The translations under genes and the position numbers were made by a program. Below are positions 34,387 to 42,295 of a DNA stretch of 58,336 nt, one piece after another. How positions within the stretch are numbered: position 1 is the first letter of the stretch; every line of letters starts with the position of its first letter. The stretch lies in assembly GCF_000224065.1 (NCBI RefSeq), contig NZ_AFWT01000029.1, positions 1-58,336 of the forward strand. Direction: 5' to 3'. The DNA is from Thiorhodococcus drewsii AZ1. GTDB lineage: Bacteria; Pseudomonadota; Gammaproteobacteria; Chromatiales; Chromatiaceae. The notes beneath the pieces are model-generated. The model did no database searches, had not been told where the DNA came from, and saw only the letters and a list, made by a program, of their open reading frames with translations.

Positions 34387-35658
34387 ATGCCCCACACAAA
34401 CCCCAGATTCATCAGTCGCCTGACGAGAAACACACTGGCGCTGATTCTGGCAGGGGGTCGGGGCTCCCGACTGAAGCACCTGACCGCCTGGCGCTCCAAA
34501 CCAGCCGTTCCCTTCGGCGGTAAATTCAGGATCATCGATTTCCCTCTCTCCAACTGCATCAATTCGGGCATCCGCCGCATTGGCGTACTGACCCAGTACA
34601 AGGCCCACTCGCTCATCCTGCACATCCAGAAGGGATGGGGTTTCCTGCGCGGCGAATTCGGCGAGTTCGTCGAGCTGTGGCCAGCCCAGCAACGCGTCGC
34701 CGAAACGGCCTGGTATGCCGGGACCGCCGATGCCGTCTTCCAGAACCTGGATATCATCCGGGATCACGATCCAGACTACATCCTGGTGCTGGCCGGCGAC
34801 CACATCTACAAGATGGACTACGGCGCCATGATCGCCTACCACGTCGAAACTGGAGCCGATATGACCGTCGGTTGTCTGGAAGTCGAGGTGGATCGGGCGC
34901 GCGAGTTCGGCGTCATGTCCGTCGACGAGGAGGGTCGCGTGTGCCGCTTCGCCGAGAAGCCGGAGAATCCAGAAACCATTCCAGGCTCGTCGGATCGCTG
35001 CCTGGCCTCGATGGGCATCTACGTCTTCAACAAGGGCTTCCTCTTCGAGCAACTGTACAAGGACGCCGATACGTCCACCTCTAGCCACGACTTTGGTAAG
35101 GACATCATCCCTGCGGTCATCAATCTCTATCGCGTGATGGCCCATACCTTCCGCGACCCCAAGAGCGGCGAACAGGCCTATTGGCGCGACGTGGGCACCC
35201 TGGACGCCTTCTGGGAGGCCAATCTTGAACTGATCGGCATTACTCCGCCGCTCAACCTCTACGACAAGAACTGGCCGATCTGGACCTACCAGGAACAGTT
35301 GCCTCCGGCCAAGTTCGTCTTCGACGACGAGGACCGCCGCGGCATGGCGGTGGATTCCATGGTCTCGGGCGGTTGCGTCATCTCGGGTGCGACGGTCAGA
35401 CATTCGCTGCTGTTCTCGAGTGTTCGCGTGAACTCCTACGCCTATGTCGCCGACTCGGTCATCCTGCCGGACGTGGACATCGGGCGGAACTGCACCATTC
35501 GCAACGCGGTCCTAGACCGCTACTGCCAGGTCCCGGAAGGAACCGTTATCGGCATGGATCCTGAGGCCGACCGCAAGGCGGGCTTTTATGTCAGCGAGGG
35601 CGGCATCACATTGGTGACGCCGGAGATGTTGGGCCAGGAGGCCAATCACGTCCGCTGA
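34387..35658 (+). CDS. glgC: Glucose-1-phosphate adenylyltransferase
   Basis: This 423-residue enzyme makes ADP-glucose, the donor for glycogen synthesis, and is the usual allosteric control point. The N-terminal nucleotidyltransferase domain shows [36 protein letters not shown] and [12 protein letters not shown]. The C-terminal region is a left-handed beta helix with isoleucine-patch hexapeptides ([28 protein letters not shown]). AGGAGG lies five bases before the ATG. A weak hairpin terminator follows. Confidence 0.96.
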   Translation: MPHTNPRFISRLTRNTLALILAGGRGSRLKHLTAWRSKPAVPFGGKFRIIDFPLSNCINSGIRRIGVLTQYKAHSLILHIQKGWGFLRGEFGEFVELWPAQQRVAETAWYAGTADAVFQNLDIIRDHDPDYILVLAGDHIYKMDYGAMIAYHVETGADMTVGCLEVEVDRAREFGVMSVDEEGRVCRFAEKPENPETIPGSSDRCLASMGIYVFNKGFLFEQLYKDADTSTSSHDFGKDIIPAVINLYRVMAHTFRDPKSGEQAYWRDVGTLDAFWEANLELIGITPPLNLYDKNWPIWTYQEQLPPAKFVFDDEDRRGMAVDSMVSGGCVISGATVRHSLLFSSVRVNSYAYVADSVILPDVDIGRNCTIRNAVLDRYCQVPEGTVIGMDPEADRKAGFYVSEGGITLVTPEMLGQEANHVR

Positions 35659-35682
35659 GGCCCCTATCCGCATTCTGAGCGA

Positions 35683-35700
35683 GGGCCGCCCACGCGGCCC
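35683..35700 (+). terminator. Hairpin after glgC
   Basis: Seven-base-pair stem GGGCCGC/GCGGCCC with loop CCAC, followed by TATTC. It lies 24 bp after the glgC stop and 25 bp before the thiS start, so it probably separates the two transcription units, though the T-tract is poor. Confidence 0.5.
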
Positions 35701-35725
35701 TATTCGCAGTACGACCGGAGTCGAG

Positions 35726-35926
35726 ATGAACATCCTTCTCAACGGAGAACACAGAGAGATCGCCGAGGGCAGTCTCATGTCGGATCTCCTGGAGCAACTG
35801 GCGCTCGGCGGCCAGCGGTTCGCGGTGGAGGTCAACGCCGAATTGGTCCCACGCAGCCGTTTCGCCGAGCATCGGCTCAATCCCGAGGACAAGGTGGAGA
35901 TCATCCAGGCAGTCGGCGGAGGCTGA
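35726..35926 (+). CDS. thiS: ThiS, sulfur carrier protein of thiazole synthesis
   Basis: The 66-residue ubiquitin-fold protein begins MNILLNGEHREI and ends in VGGG, supplying the C-terminal Gly-Gly that is adenylated and thiocarboxylated by ThiF. It donates sulfur to ThiG, encoded 75 bp downstream. CGGAG precedes the ATG. Length and ending fit the family, with one extra Gly after the diglycine. Confidence 0.93.
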   Translation: MNILLNGEHREIAEGSLMSDLLEQLALGGQRFAVEVNAELVPRSRFAEHRLNPEDKVEIIQAVGGG

Positions 35927-36001
35927 CCCTCCCGAAGAGTCCACGCTTGCGGCCCGCTTCATTACCCCTCATTGCACAGTCAACACCAGCGCAGGAACTC
36001 C

Positions 36002-36802
36002 ATGTCTCAAGACAACCAGATCACCGACCCTCTCCTGATCGCGGGCCGTGAATACCGCTCGCGGCTCCTGGTCGGCACGGGCAAGTACAAGGATATGGAC
36101 GAGACGTCCCGGGCCATCGAGGCCAGCGGGGCCGAGATCGTCACCGTGGCCGTGCGGCGTACCAACCTGGGCCAAAATCCGGGCGAACCCAACATCCTCG
36201 ACGTGCTGCCGCCCGATCGCTACACCATTCTGCCCAACACCGCCGGCTGCTACGACGCCGAAACCGCCGTGCGCACCTGCAAGCTGGCGCGCGAACTGCT
36301 CGACGGCCACACGCTGGTCAAGCTGGAGGTCCTGGGCGACGAGAAAACGCTGTTCCCGGACATCATGGCCACGCTCAAGGCGGCGGAGGAACTGGTCAAG
36401 GACGGCTTCGACGTCATGGTCTACACCAACGACGACCCCATCGTGGCGCGCGAGCTGGAGTCCATGGGCTGTGTCGCCGTAATGCCGCTGGCCGCACCGA
36501 TCGGCTCGGGTCTCGGCATCCGCAATCCGCTCAACATCCTGACCATTGTCGAGAACGCCAAGGTACCGGTTCTGGTCGACGCGGGCGTGGGCACCGCCTC
36601 CCATGCCGCCGAGGCGATGGAACTCGGCTGCGACGGCGTGCTCATGAACACGGCCATTGCGGCGGCCCGCAATCCCGTGCTGATGGCCAGCGCCATGCGC
36701 AAGGGGATCGAGGCCGGACGCGAGGCCTTTCTCGCCGGACGCATGCAGGCCAAGCGCTTCGCCTCGGCCTCTTCGCCGATCGAGGGGCTGTTCTTCCGAT
36801 GA
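36002..36802 (+). CDS. thiG: ThiG, thiazole synthase
   Basis: The 266-residue TIM-barrel enzyme builds the thiazole phosphate of thiamine from deoxyxylulose phosphate, dehydroglycine and ThiS thiocarboxylate. Visible features are [32 protein letters not shown], the Schiff-base lysine in [14 protein letters not shown], and [19 protein letters not shown]. The ATG 36002 has AGGAA five bases upstream and matches the family start. thiS-thiG-trmB is a common gammaproteobacterial order. No TPP riboswitch was recognised upstream. Confidence 0.95.
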   Translation: MSQDNQITDPLLIAGREYRSRLLVGTGKYKDMDETSRAIEASGAEIVTVAVRRTNLGQNPGEPNILDVLPPDRYTILPNTAGCYDAETAVRTCKLARELLDGHTLVKLEVLGDEKTLFPDIMATLKAAEELVKDGFDVMVYTNDDPIVARELESMGCVAVMPLAAPIGSGLGIRNPLNILTIVENAKVPVLVDAGVGTASHAAEAMELGCDGVLMNTAIAAARNPVLMASAMRKGIEAGREAFLAGRMQAKRFASASSPIEGLFFR

Positions 36803-36826
36803 TCGCGCCTCGCATCCCTGTCATCC

Positions 36827-37558
36827 ATGCAGTCCGATGAACCGACCGTGAATCCCTCTCAACCACCACACAGCCCCTCGCGTCTGCGCGCCATCCGCAG
36901 TTTCGTGCTGCGCGAGGGGCGTCTCACCAGTGCCCAGGAGCGCGCCTTCGCGGAACTCTGGCCGCGCTTCGGTCTGGACTGGCGAGCGGACCAGCAACTC
37001 GATTTCGCCGACCTGTTCGACAACGCACGACCGGTCGTACTGGAGATCGGCTTCGGCAACGGCGAGTCGCTGGCCCAGATGGCCGCGCAAGATCCCGAGC
37101 GCAACTGGCTCGGCATCGAGGTCCATCGCCCGGGCGTCGGCCATCTGTTGCTCGAAATCGAGCGGCTCGGACTGACCAACCTGCGCGTCATACGCCACGA
37201 CGCAGTCGAAGTGCTGACCCACTCGATCCCGGCGTCCAGCCTAGACGCGGTCCAGCTCTTCTTCCCGGATCCCTGGCCCAAGCGCAAGCATCACAAGCGG
37301 CGTATCCTCTCGCCCGAGTTGGTCGGGCTGCTGTCCAGGACCATCCGTCCAGGGGGCATCTTCCACGCGGCGACCGACTGGGAACCCTATGCCGAGCAAA
37401 TGCTGGAGATCCTGGAATCGGCGCGGGAGACCTTCGTCAATACCGCCGGTCCCGGGCACTACGCGCCTCGCCCCGAGTCGCGTCCGCTGACCAAATTCGA
37501 GCAACGTGGCGAGCGGCTCGGCCACCCCGTCCACGACCTCGTCTATCGACGGCTCTGA
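36827..37558 (+). CDS. trmB: tRNA (guanine-N7-)-methyltransferase
   Basis: The 243-residue S-adenosylmethionine-dependent enzyme methylates G46 of tRNA. It shows the SAM-binding LEIGFGNGESLAQMA, the GIEVHRPG segment, and the signature FFPDPWPKRKHHKRRI. The first 20 or so residues are a disordered extension. The ATG of the next gene overlaps its stop (TGATG), so the ABC exporter genes are co-transcribed. Confidence 0.95.
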   Translation: MQSDEPTVNPSQPPHSPSRLRAIRSFVLREGRLTSAQERAFAELWPRFGLDWRADQQLDFADLFDNARPVVLEIGFGNGESLAQMAAQDPERNWLGIEVHRPGVGHLLLEIERLGLTNLRVIRHDAVEVLTHSIPASSLDAVQLFFPDPWPKRKHHKRRILSPELVGLLSRTIRPGGIFHAATDWEPYAEQMLEILESARETFVNTAGPGHYAPRPESRPLTKFEQRGERLGHPVHDLVYRRL

Positions 37559-38163
37559 TGACCGCCCTGCGCATCGACGGGATTCGCCATCGCGTTCTCT
37601 CCCCCGTCGATCTGACGCTGATTCCAGGCGAGCAGGTCTTTCTCTCCGGTCCCTCGGGCTCGGGCAAGAGCCTGCTGCTGCGCGCCATTGCCGACCTGGA
37701 TCCAAACGAGGGCGAGGTCTGGCTGGGCGATGAAGCGCGTTCGTCCATGCCGGCCCCGCTCTGGCGACGCCGTGTCGGGCTGCTGCCGGCCGAGTCCTTC
37801 TGGTGGGCCGAGACCGTCGGCGAGCATCTACCCGAAAACACGCGAGGGATCACCGACGTTCTGGAGCGGCTCGGTTTCGACGCGGGAGTGCTCGGCTGGT
37901 CGATCTCCCGACTCTCGACCGGCGAGCGCCAGCGGCTCGCGCTCGTCCGTCTTCTGGCGCAACGCCCCGAAGCCCTGCTGCTCGACGAGGCAACCGCTAA
38001 CCTGGATCCGGCCAACCGCGACTGCGTCGAGTCGCTGATCGCGCACTATCGAGAGACTGCTTCAGCCAGCGTGCTCTGGGTCAGTCATGACCCGGAACAG
38101 CGCCAACGTCTCGGCGGGCGCTCCTACCGGATTCGCGACGGACGTCTGGAACCCGAGTCATGA
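37558..38163 (+). CDS. ABC transporter ATP-binding protein, FetA/YbbL type
   Basis: The 201-residue ATPase has Walker A GPSGSGKS, signature LSTGERQRLAL and Walker B ALLLDEATANLD. The short length and pairing with a FetB-type permease identify the FetAB class, which in E. coli exports iron and aids oxidative-stress resistance. The Q-loop region (VGLLPAESFWW) has Ala-Glu where many ABC ATPases have Gln. Its end overlaps the permease start as ATGA. Confidence 0.9.
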   Translation: MTALRIDGIRHRVLSPVDLTLIPGEQVFLSGPSGSGKSLLLRAIADLDPNEGEVWLGDEARSSMPAPLWRRRVGLLPAESFWWAETVGEHLPENTRGITDVLERLGFDAGVLGWSISRLSTGERQRLALVRLLAQRPEALLLDEATANLDPANRDCVESLIAHYRETASASVLWVSHDPEQRQRLGGRSYRIRDGRLEPES

Positions 38164-38957
38164 CCCTGATCCATCTGACGCCCTGGGACTTGGCGCTCGC
38201 GGCGGCGCTGGTACTGCTGCTGGCGGGCATGTCCTGGTGGCTGCGTCTGGGAGTCGAGCGACGCATCTTGATCGCCGCCGTGCGCAGCACGATTCAACTC
38301 ATGCTCGTCGGACTGGTGCTGAAGATTCTCTTCAACCAGACCCATCCGGCACTCATTGGTCTCATGTCCATGGTGATGCTGTCGGCGGCTGGCTTCGAGG
38401 TGATGCAGCGTCAGAAACGACGCTATCGCGGGATCTGGAGCTATGGAATCGGTGCCTTCTCGATGTTCCTCTCCTCCTTCACCGTCATCTTTCTGGCCCT
38501 CACGGTCGTCATCCGGGTCGATCCCTGGTACGAGCCCCAGTATCTGATTCCGCTCCTCGGCATGATGCTGGGCAATACCATGAATGGCGTGGCGATCGCG
38601 CTCGACAGCCTCACGCGCCAGGCCTGGGAGGCACGCGGACAGATCGAGGCCAGACTGCTGGCCGGAGGCAACTGGGAGCAAGCGATCGAGGAAATCCGCC
38701 GCGACGCGCTACGCTCGGGCCTCATCCCCATCGTCAATGCAATGGGAACCGCCGGGCTGGTCAGCCTTCCCGGCATGATGACCGGTCAGATTCTGGCCGG
38801 CGGCCCTCCGTTGGAGGCGGCCAAATATCAGCTGCTGATCATGTTCCTGCTTTCGGGTGGGACCGGGCTCGGTTCAGTCGCAGCGGTCTGGCTCGGTTCC
38901 AAACGATTGTTCGATCGACGCGAACGACTGCGGCTGGACCGACTTCGGATCCCGTAA
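38160..38957 (+). CDS. ABC transporter permease, FetB/YbbM type
   Basis: The 265-residue protein has about six or seven spans. Family marks are RSTIQLMLVGLVLKILF, IPLLGMMLGNTMNGVAIALD and SLPGMMTGQILAGGPPLEAA. It forms a full exporter with the preceding ATPase. In E. coli the homologue (UPF0014) is implicated in iron homeostasis; substrate here is inferred by homology only. Confidence 0.92.
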   Translation: MTLIHLTPWDLALAAALVLLLAGMSWWLRLGVERRILIAAVRSTIQLMLVGLVLKILFNQTHPALIGLMSMVMLSAAGFEVMQRQKRRYRGIWSYGIGAFSMFLSSFTVIFLALTVVIRVDPWYEPQYLIPLLGMMLGNTMNGVAIALDSLTRQAWEARGQIEARLLAGGNWEQAIEEIRRDALRSGLIPIVNAMGTAGLVSLPGMMTGQILAGGPPLEAAKYQLLIMFLLSGGTGLGSVAAVWLGSKRLFDRRERLRLDRLRIP

Positions 38958-39210
38958 AACCCTGTTTCGGCCCCCGATTACCACAGGTATTTCGCGGCAA
39001 TTACCGCCTTGAGGATCCCATCCCCCCCTGCCGCACCCGCCAGGCATCAGGCGTGGAGCGATTTCAATGCCTGAATAATTGACTAAATCAATCTATTAAA
39101 TCTGTATCCCAGCATTTTATCTATGCTCAACATCGTCTAGTGTGAGGCATTGTTGCGCCGCACAAGCGCTGCTGCGATCGGCCTTAGGCCGTTCTAAGGA
39201 GACAGAAAAG

Positions 39211-40638
39211 ATGCCCGCTTCGACTCACTACGATGTCCTCATCGTCGGTGCCGGTGTCACCGGCACGGCCCTGCTCTACGAATTGGCCAAGTTCACCGAC
39301 CTCAACCGCCTCTGTCTGGTCGAGAAGTACGACAGCGTCGCCAAGGTCAATTCGCACGCCCACAGCAACAGCCAGACCATCCACTGTGGCGACATCGAGA
39401 CCAACTACACCCTGGACAAGGCCCGGGCGGTCAAACGCACGGCCTACATGGTGATCAACTACGCGACCAAGCTGGCACCCAGCGAGCGCGACGGTATCGT
39501 TCACACGATGCCCAAGATGCTGCTCGGCGTCGGTCGCGACGAATGTCAGCTCGTTCGCCAGCGCTATGAGACCTTCAAGGATCTCTTTCCGCGCATGCAG
39601 TTGCTCGAACGCGAGCAGATCGCCGATCTGGAACCCAATGTGGCCTTGACGAACGGAAGCTGGCGCAATGAGGAGATCGTTGCGACCGGAACTCCGAACG
39701 ACTATTGCGCGGTCGATTTCCAGGCCCTGGCACAATCGTTCTCGCAGGCCTGCACGCGCATGGATCGTACCAACGGCAAGCAGATCAGCCAGCTCTTCTC
39801 GACCAAGGTCGACTGGATCCGCAAGGAGAACGACCTCTACGTTCTTTCGACCAACCGAGGTCTGCTACAGGCGCGTGCCGTGGTCGTCTGCGCGGGCGGA
39901 CACTCGCTGCTGATGGCCCAGGCGATGGGGCTGGGTCTGAACTACTCCTGCCTGCCGGTCGCCGGGTCTTTCTATTTCGCCCCGGAAGCGCTGAACGGCA
40001 AGGTCTATACGGTACAGAACCCCAACCTGCCCTTCGCTGCGGTACATGGCGATCACGACGTCAAGGAGCGTGGCAAGACCCGCTTCGGACCCACCGCGCT
40101 CATGCTGCCCATGCTCGAACGCTACGACCGCTCGTCGATCGCCGAATTCTTCAAGGTGCTGCGCTTCGATCGGCGGGTCGCGGCCGTGCTCTGGGATCAG
40201 ATCAAGGTTCCAGACATCCGTCGCTACATCCTGCGCAACTTCCTCTACGAGGTCCCCAAACTCAACCGCCATCTGTTCGCGAAGGAGATCCGCAAGATCG
40301 TCCCCTCGATCTCGGTGTCGGATATCAGCTATGCCGAGGGATTCGGCGGCATCCGTCCACAGCTGATCGACAAGGAGACCAAGAAGCTGCGCATGGGCGA
40401 GGCCAAGATCACCGATGGAGCAGGCATCATCTTCAACATGACCCCCTCCCCCGGCGGCACCAGCTGTCTCGGTAGCGGAGAGGCGGATATGCGGGCCATC
40501 GCCCGCTATCTTGGAGCGCACATCGACGAAGACGCCTTCGAGCGCGAGATGCTGATGGGGCTCGAAGATACCCGTGGCACGGAAACCCGGATCGCCGCGA
40601 GCACGATCGACAAAGGCCCGATGGCCACGGCGGTCTGA
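39211..40638 (+). CDS. mqo: Malate:quinone oxidoreductase, Helicobacter-type
   Basis: The 475-residue membrane-associated flavoprotein oxidises malate to oxaloacetate and passes electrons to quinone. The N-terminal FAD fold is VLIVGAGVTGTALLYEL. Further segments are ANSQTIHxG-like HSNSQTIHCGDIETNYT, PVAGSFYFAPEALNGKVYT, NPNLPFAAVHGDHDVK, GPTALMLPMLER and FNMTPSPGGTSCL, which I recall as closely matching the Helicobacter pylori enzyme rather than the longer E. coli one. AAGGAG lies nine bases before the ATG. It stands alone, ended by a strong terminator. A soluble NAD-type malate dehydrogenase is also encoded at 50141. Confidence 0.88.
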   Translation: MPASTHYDVLIVGAGVTGTALLYELAKFTDLNRLCLVEKYDSVAKVNSHAHSNSQTIHCGDIETNYTLDKARAVKRTAYMVINYATKLAPSERDGIVHTMPKMLLGVGRDECQLVRQRYETFKDLFPRMQLLEREQIADLEPNVALTNGSWRNEEIVATGTPNDYCAVDFQALAQSFSQACTRMDRTNGKQISQLFSTKVDWIRKENDLYVLSTNRGLLQARAVVVCAGGHSLLMAQAMGLGLNYSCLPVAGSFYFAPEALNGKVYTVQNPNLPFAAVHGDHDVKERGKTRFGPTALMLPMLERYDRSSIAEFFKVLRFDRRVAAVLWDQIKVPDIRRYILRNFLYEVPKLNRHLFAKEIRKIVPSISVSDISYAEGFGGIRPQLIDKETKKLRMGEAKITDGAGIIFNMTPSPGGTSCLGSGEADMRAIARYLGAHIDEDAFEREMLMGLEDTRGTETRIAASTIDKGPMATAV

Positions 40639-40665
40639 TCCGTTCGAGATCGACCAATACAGAAA

Positions 40666-40698
40666 CGAAAAAAGGGGTCGCAAGGACCCCTTTTTTCG
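40666..40698. terminator. Bidirectional rho-independent terminator between mqo and hemE
   Basis: A perfect 14-base-pair stem (CGAAAAAAGGGGTC and its complement) with loop GCAAG gives a T6 run on both strands. It lies 27 bp after the mqo stop and 51 bp from the hemE stop, so it serves both convergent genes. Confidence 0.95.
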
Positions 40699-40749
40699 TT
40701 CCGGACGGCGCGACTCCAAGCGAGGAGACCGCCGCCGTTCCGATCCCGA

Positions 40750-41814
40750 TCAAGCGTGATAGGGCCGGCTCAATTCATGGACGGCCGCAACCATCGCAGC
40801 CGGGATCTCCGGATCCACGTCAGGGGTGATGCCGTGTCCGAGGTTGAAGACATGGCCAGGGCCCTTTCCGTAGCTCGCCAGGACACGCGCGACCTCCTCG
40901 CGGACGCGCTCCGGTGAGGCGTACAGCGTGCAAGGATCCATATTGCCCTGCAGCGCCACTCGATCCTCCACCATGCGGCGGGCATCGGCGAGATCGGTCG
41001 TCCAGTCGAGACCGAGCGCGTCGCAGCCCGTCTTGGACATATCGCCCAGCCACTGACCGCCGTTCTTGGTGAAGAGAATCACCGGAACCTTGCGTCCCTC
41101 CGCCTCGCGGGTCAGCCCCTCGACGATGCGCTGCATATAGGCCAGCGAGAACTCGCGATAGTGGGCAGGCGCCAATGAGCCACCCCAAGTATCGAAGATC
41201 ATGGTAGCCTGCGCGCCCCGGGCGACTTGAGCGTTGAGATATGCGGTCACCGCATCCGCCGTCTTGGCCAGCAAGGTATGCAGCAAGTCTGGGCGGTCGA
41301 ACATCATCCCCTTGATTTTGGAGAAGTTCTTGGAACCTCCGCCTTCCACCATGTAGGTGGCCAGTGTCCAAGGGCTACCCGAGAACCCGATGAGAGGCAC
41401 CCGGCCATTCAGCTCGCGACGAATGGTCGAGACCGCATCCATGACATATTTCAGCTCACCTTCCGGATCGGGCACGACGATCCGTTCCACATCCGCCTGC
41501 GTGCGCACAGGGCGCTCGAAGTGCGGACCTTCGCCTTCCGCGAAGTAGAGACCCAGGCCCATCGCGTCGGGCACCGTGAGGATGTCTGAGAACAGGATGG
41601 CGGCATCCAGCGGATAGCGCTCAAGCGGCTGCAGCGTCACTTCACAGGCAAGCTCAGGATTCTTACACAGATCCATGAAGCTCCCGGCCTTGGCTCGGGT
41701 CGCGCGGTATTCGGGGAGATATCGGCCTGCCTGGCGCATCATCCAAACCGGCGTGTAGTCGACTGGTTCGCGCATCAAGGCGCGGAGAAAGGTGTCATTG
41801 GTCAGTTGCGTCAT
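40750..41814 (-). CDS. hemE: Uroporphyrinogen decarboxylase
   Basis: The 354-residue TIM-barrel enzyme decarboxylates uroporphyrinogen III to coproporphyrinogen III, a shared step of heme and bacteriochlorophyll synthesis. Signatures are the N-terminal [52 protein letters not shown] and, near the end, [16 protein letters not shown]. The ATG at 41814 matches the family start. The upstream region toward uvrD is unusually AT-rich and contains DnaA boxes. Confidence 0.96.
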   Translation of the reverse strand: MTQLTNDTFLRALMREPVDYTPVWMMRQAGRYLPEYRATRAKAGSFMDLCKNPELACEVTLQPLERYPLDAAILFSDILTVPDAMGLGLYFAEGEGPHFERPVRTQADVERIVVPDPEGELKYVMDAVSTIRRELNGRVPLIGFSGSPWTLATYMVEGGGSKNFSKIKGMMFDRPDLLHTLLAKTADAVTAYLNAQVARGAQATMIFDTWGGSLAPAHYREFSLAYMQRIVEGLTREAEGRKVPVILFTKNGGQWLGDMSKTGCDALGLDWTTDLADARRMVEDRVALQGNMDPCTLYASPERVREEVARVLASYGKGPGHVFNLGHGITPDVDPEIPAAMVAAVHELSRPYHA

Positions 41815-41970
41815 GAAGCAGTGCCCGAAATGTGTGTAGTGAAAAGACCCGAATGGTCGAGTCGAGCCGCGCATTCTACTACGGGGCCGCTGTTTCGGGC
41901 GCGGGTCGGGCCGAAAGGGACATAGCGCTCCCCCTCTTCTTCCGGACGAAAATCCCACCGTATTAAAAAT

Positions 41971-41988
41971 CAACGACTTAAGTCGTTG
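41971..41988. repeat. Perfect 18-bp palindrome upstream of hemE
   Basis: CAACGACTTAAGTCGTTG is a perfect two-fold symmetric site with no loop, about 157 bp upstream of the hemE start and immediately before a cluster of DnaA boxes. Symmetry without a T-run argues for a dimeric protein binding site rather than a terminator. Confidence 0.9.
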
Positions 41989-41989
41989 G

Positions 41990-42200
41990 TTGCGTTGTTC
42001 ACAAACCTGTTTGCAAGCCTGTTAATATCATGTGGATATTTCTTGCGTCCAATTTTATCCACAACTTATATACAGGATTAGCGGTTATTTATAACCTTAT
42101 AAAGGCATGTTTAATATGTAAAAAAACGATTTTGCAACTTATCCACAGGGTTTATTATTACAATTTTTATATTTATTTAAGTTATAAAAAGCGGCCTTTT
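41990..42200. other. Candidate replication origin or DnaA-binding locus
   Basis: Two perfect DnaA boxes TTATCCACA occur at 42055-42063 and 42139-42147. One-mismatch boxes are at 41995-42003 (TTGTTCACA), 42031-42039 (TGTGGATAT, reverse) and 42066-42074 (TTATATACA). The second perfect box is followed by a very AT-rich stretch (42148-42190) resembling a DNA-unwinding element. This lies in a GC-rich genome, between hemE and uvrD. In Caulobacter oriC adjoins hemE; in most gammaproteobacteria it adjoins dnaA or gidA. dnaA is not in the window, so a DnaA-titration site or a DnaA-regulated promoter is possible instead. Confidence 0.6.
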
Positions 42201-42295
42201 AAGCACATCGAAACCCCTTTCCACCGAAACCAAATTTCTAGGCGATGGCAGCAGATCGGTTAGGGCTCGGCCGCAGAGATTGCTAGAATCCGCCG

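Noticed and set aside
35940-36001. TPP riboswitch upstream of thiG
   Set aside because: The gap is only about 75 bp and lacks the conserved CUGAGA and ACCUGA-type elements.
42030-42263. 77-codon frame in the AT-rich hemE-uvrD gap
   Set aside because: Its sequence (Tyr/Ile/Lys-rich) reflects AT-rich noncoding DNA with DnaA boxes; no ribosome binding site or similarity is apparent.
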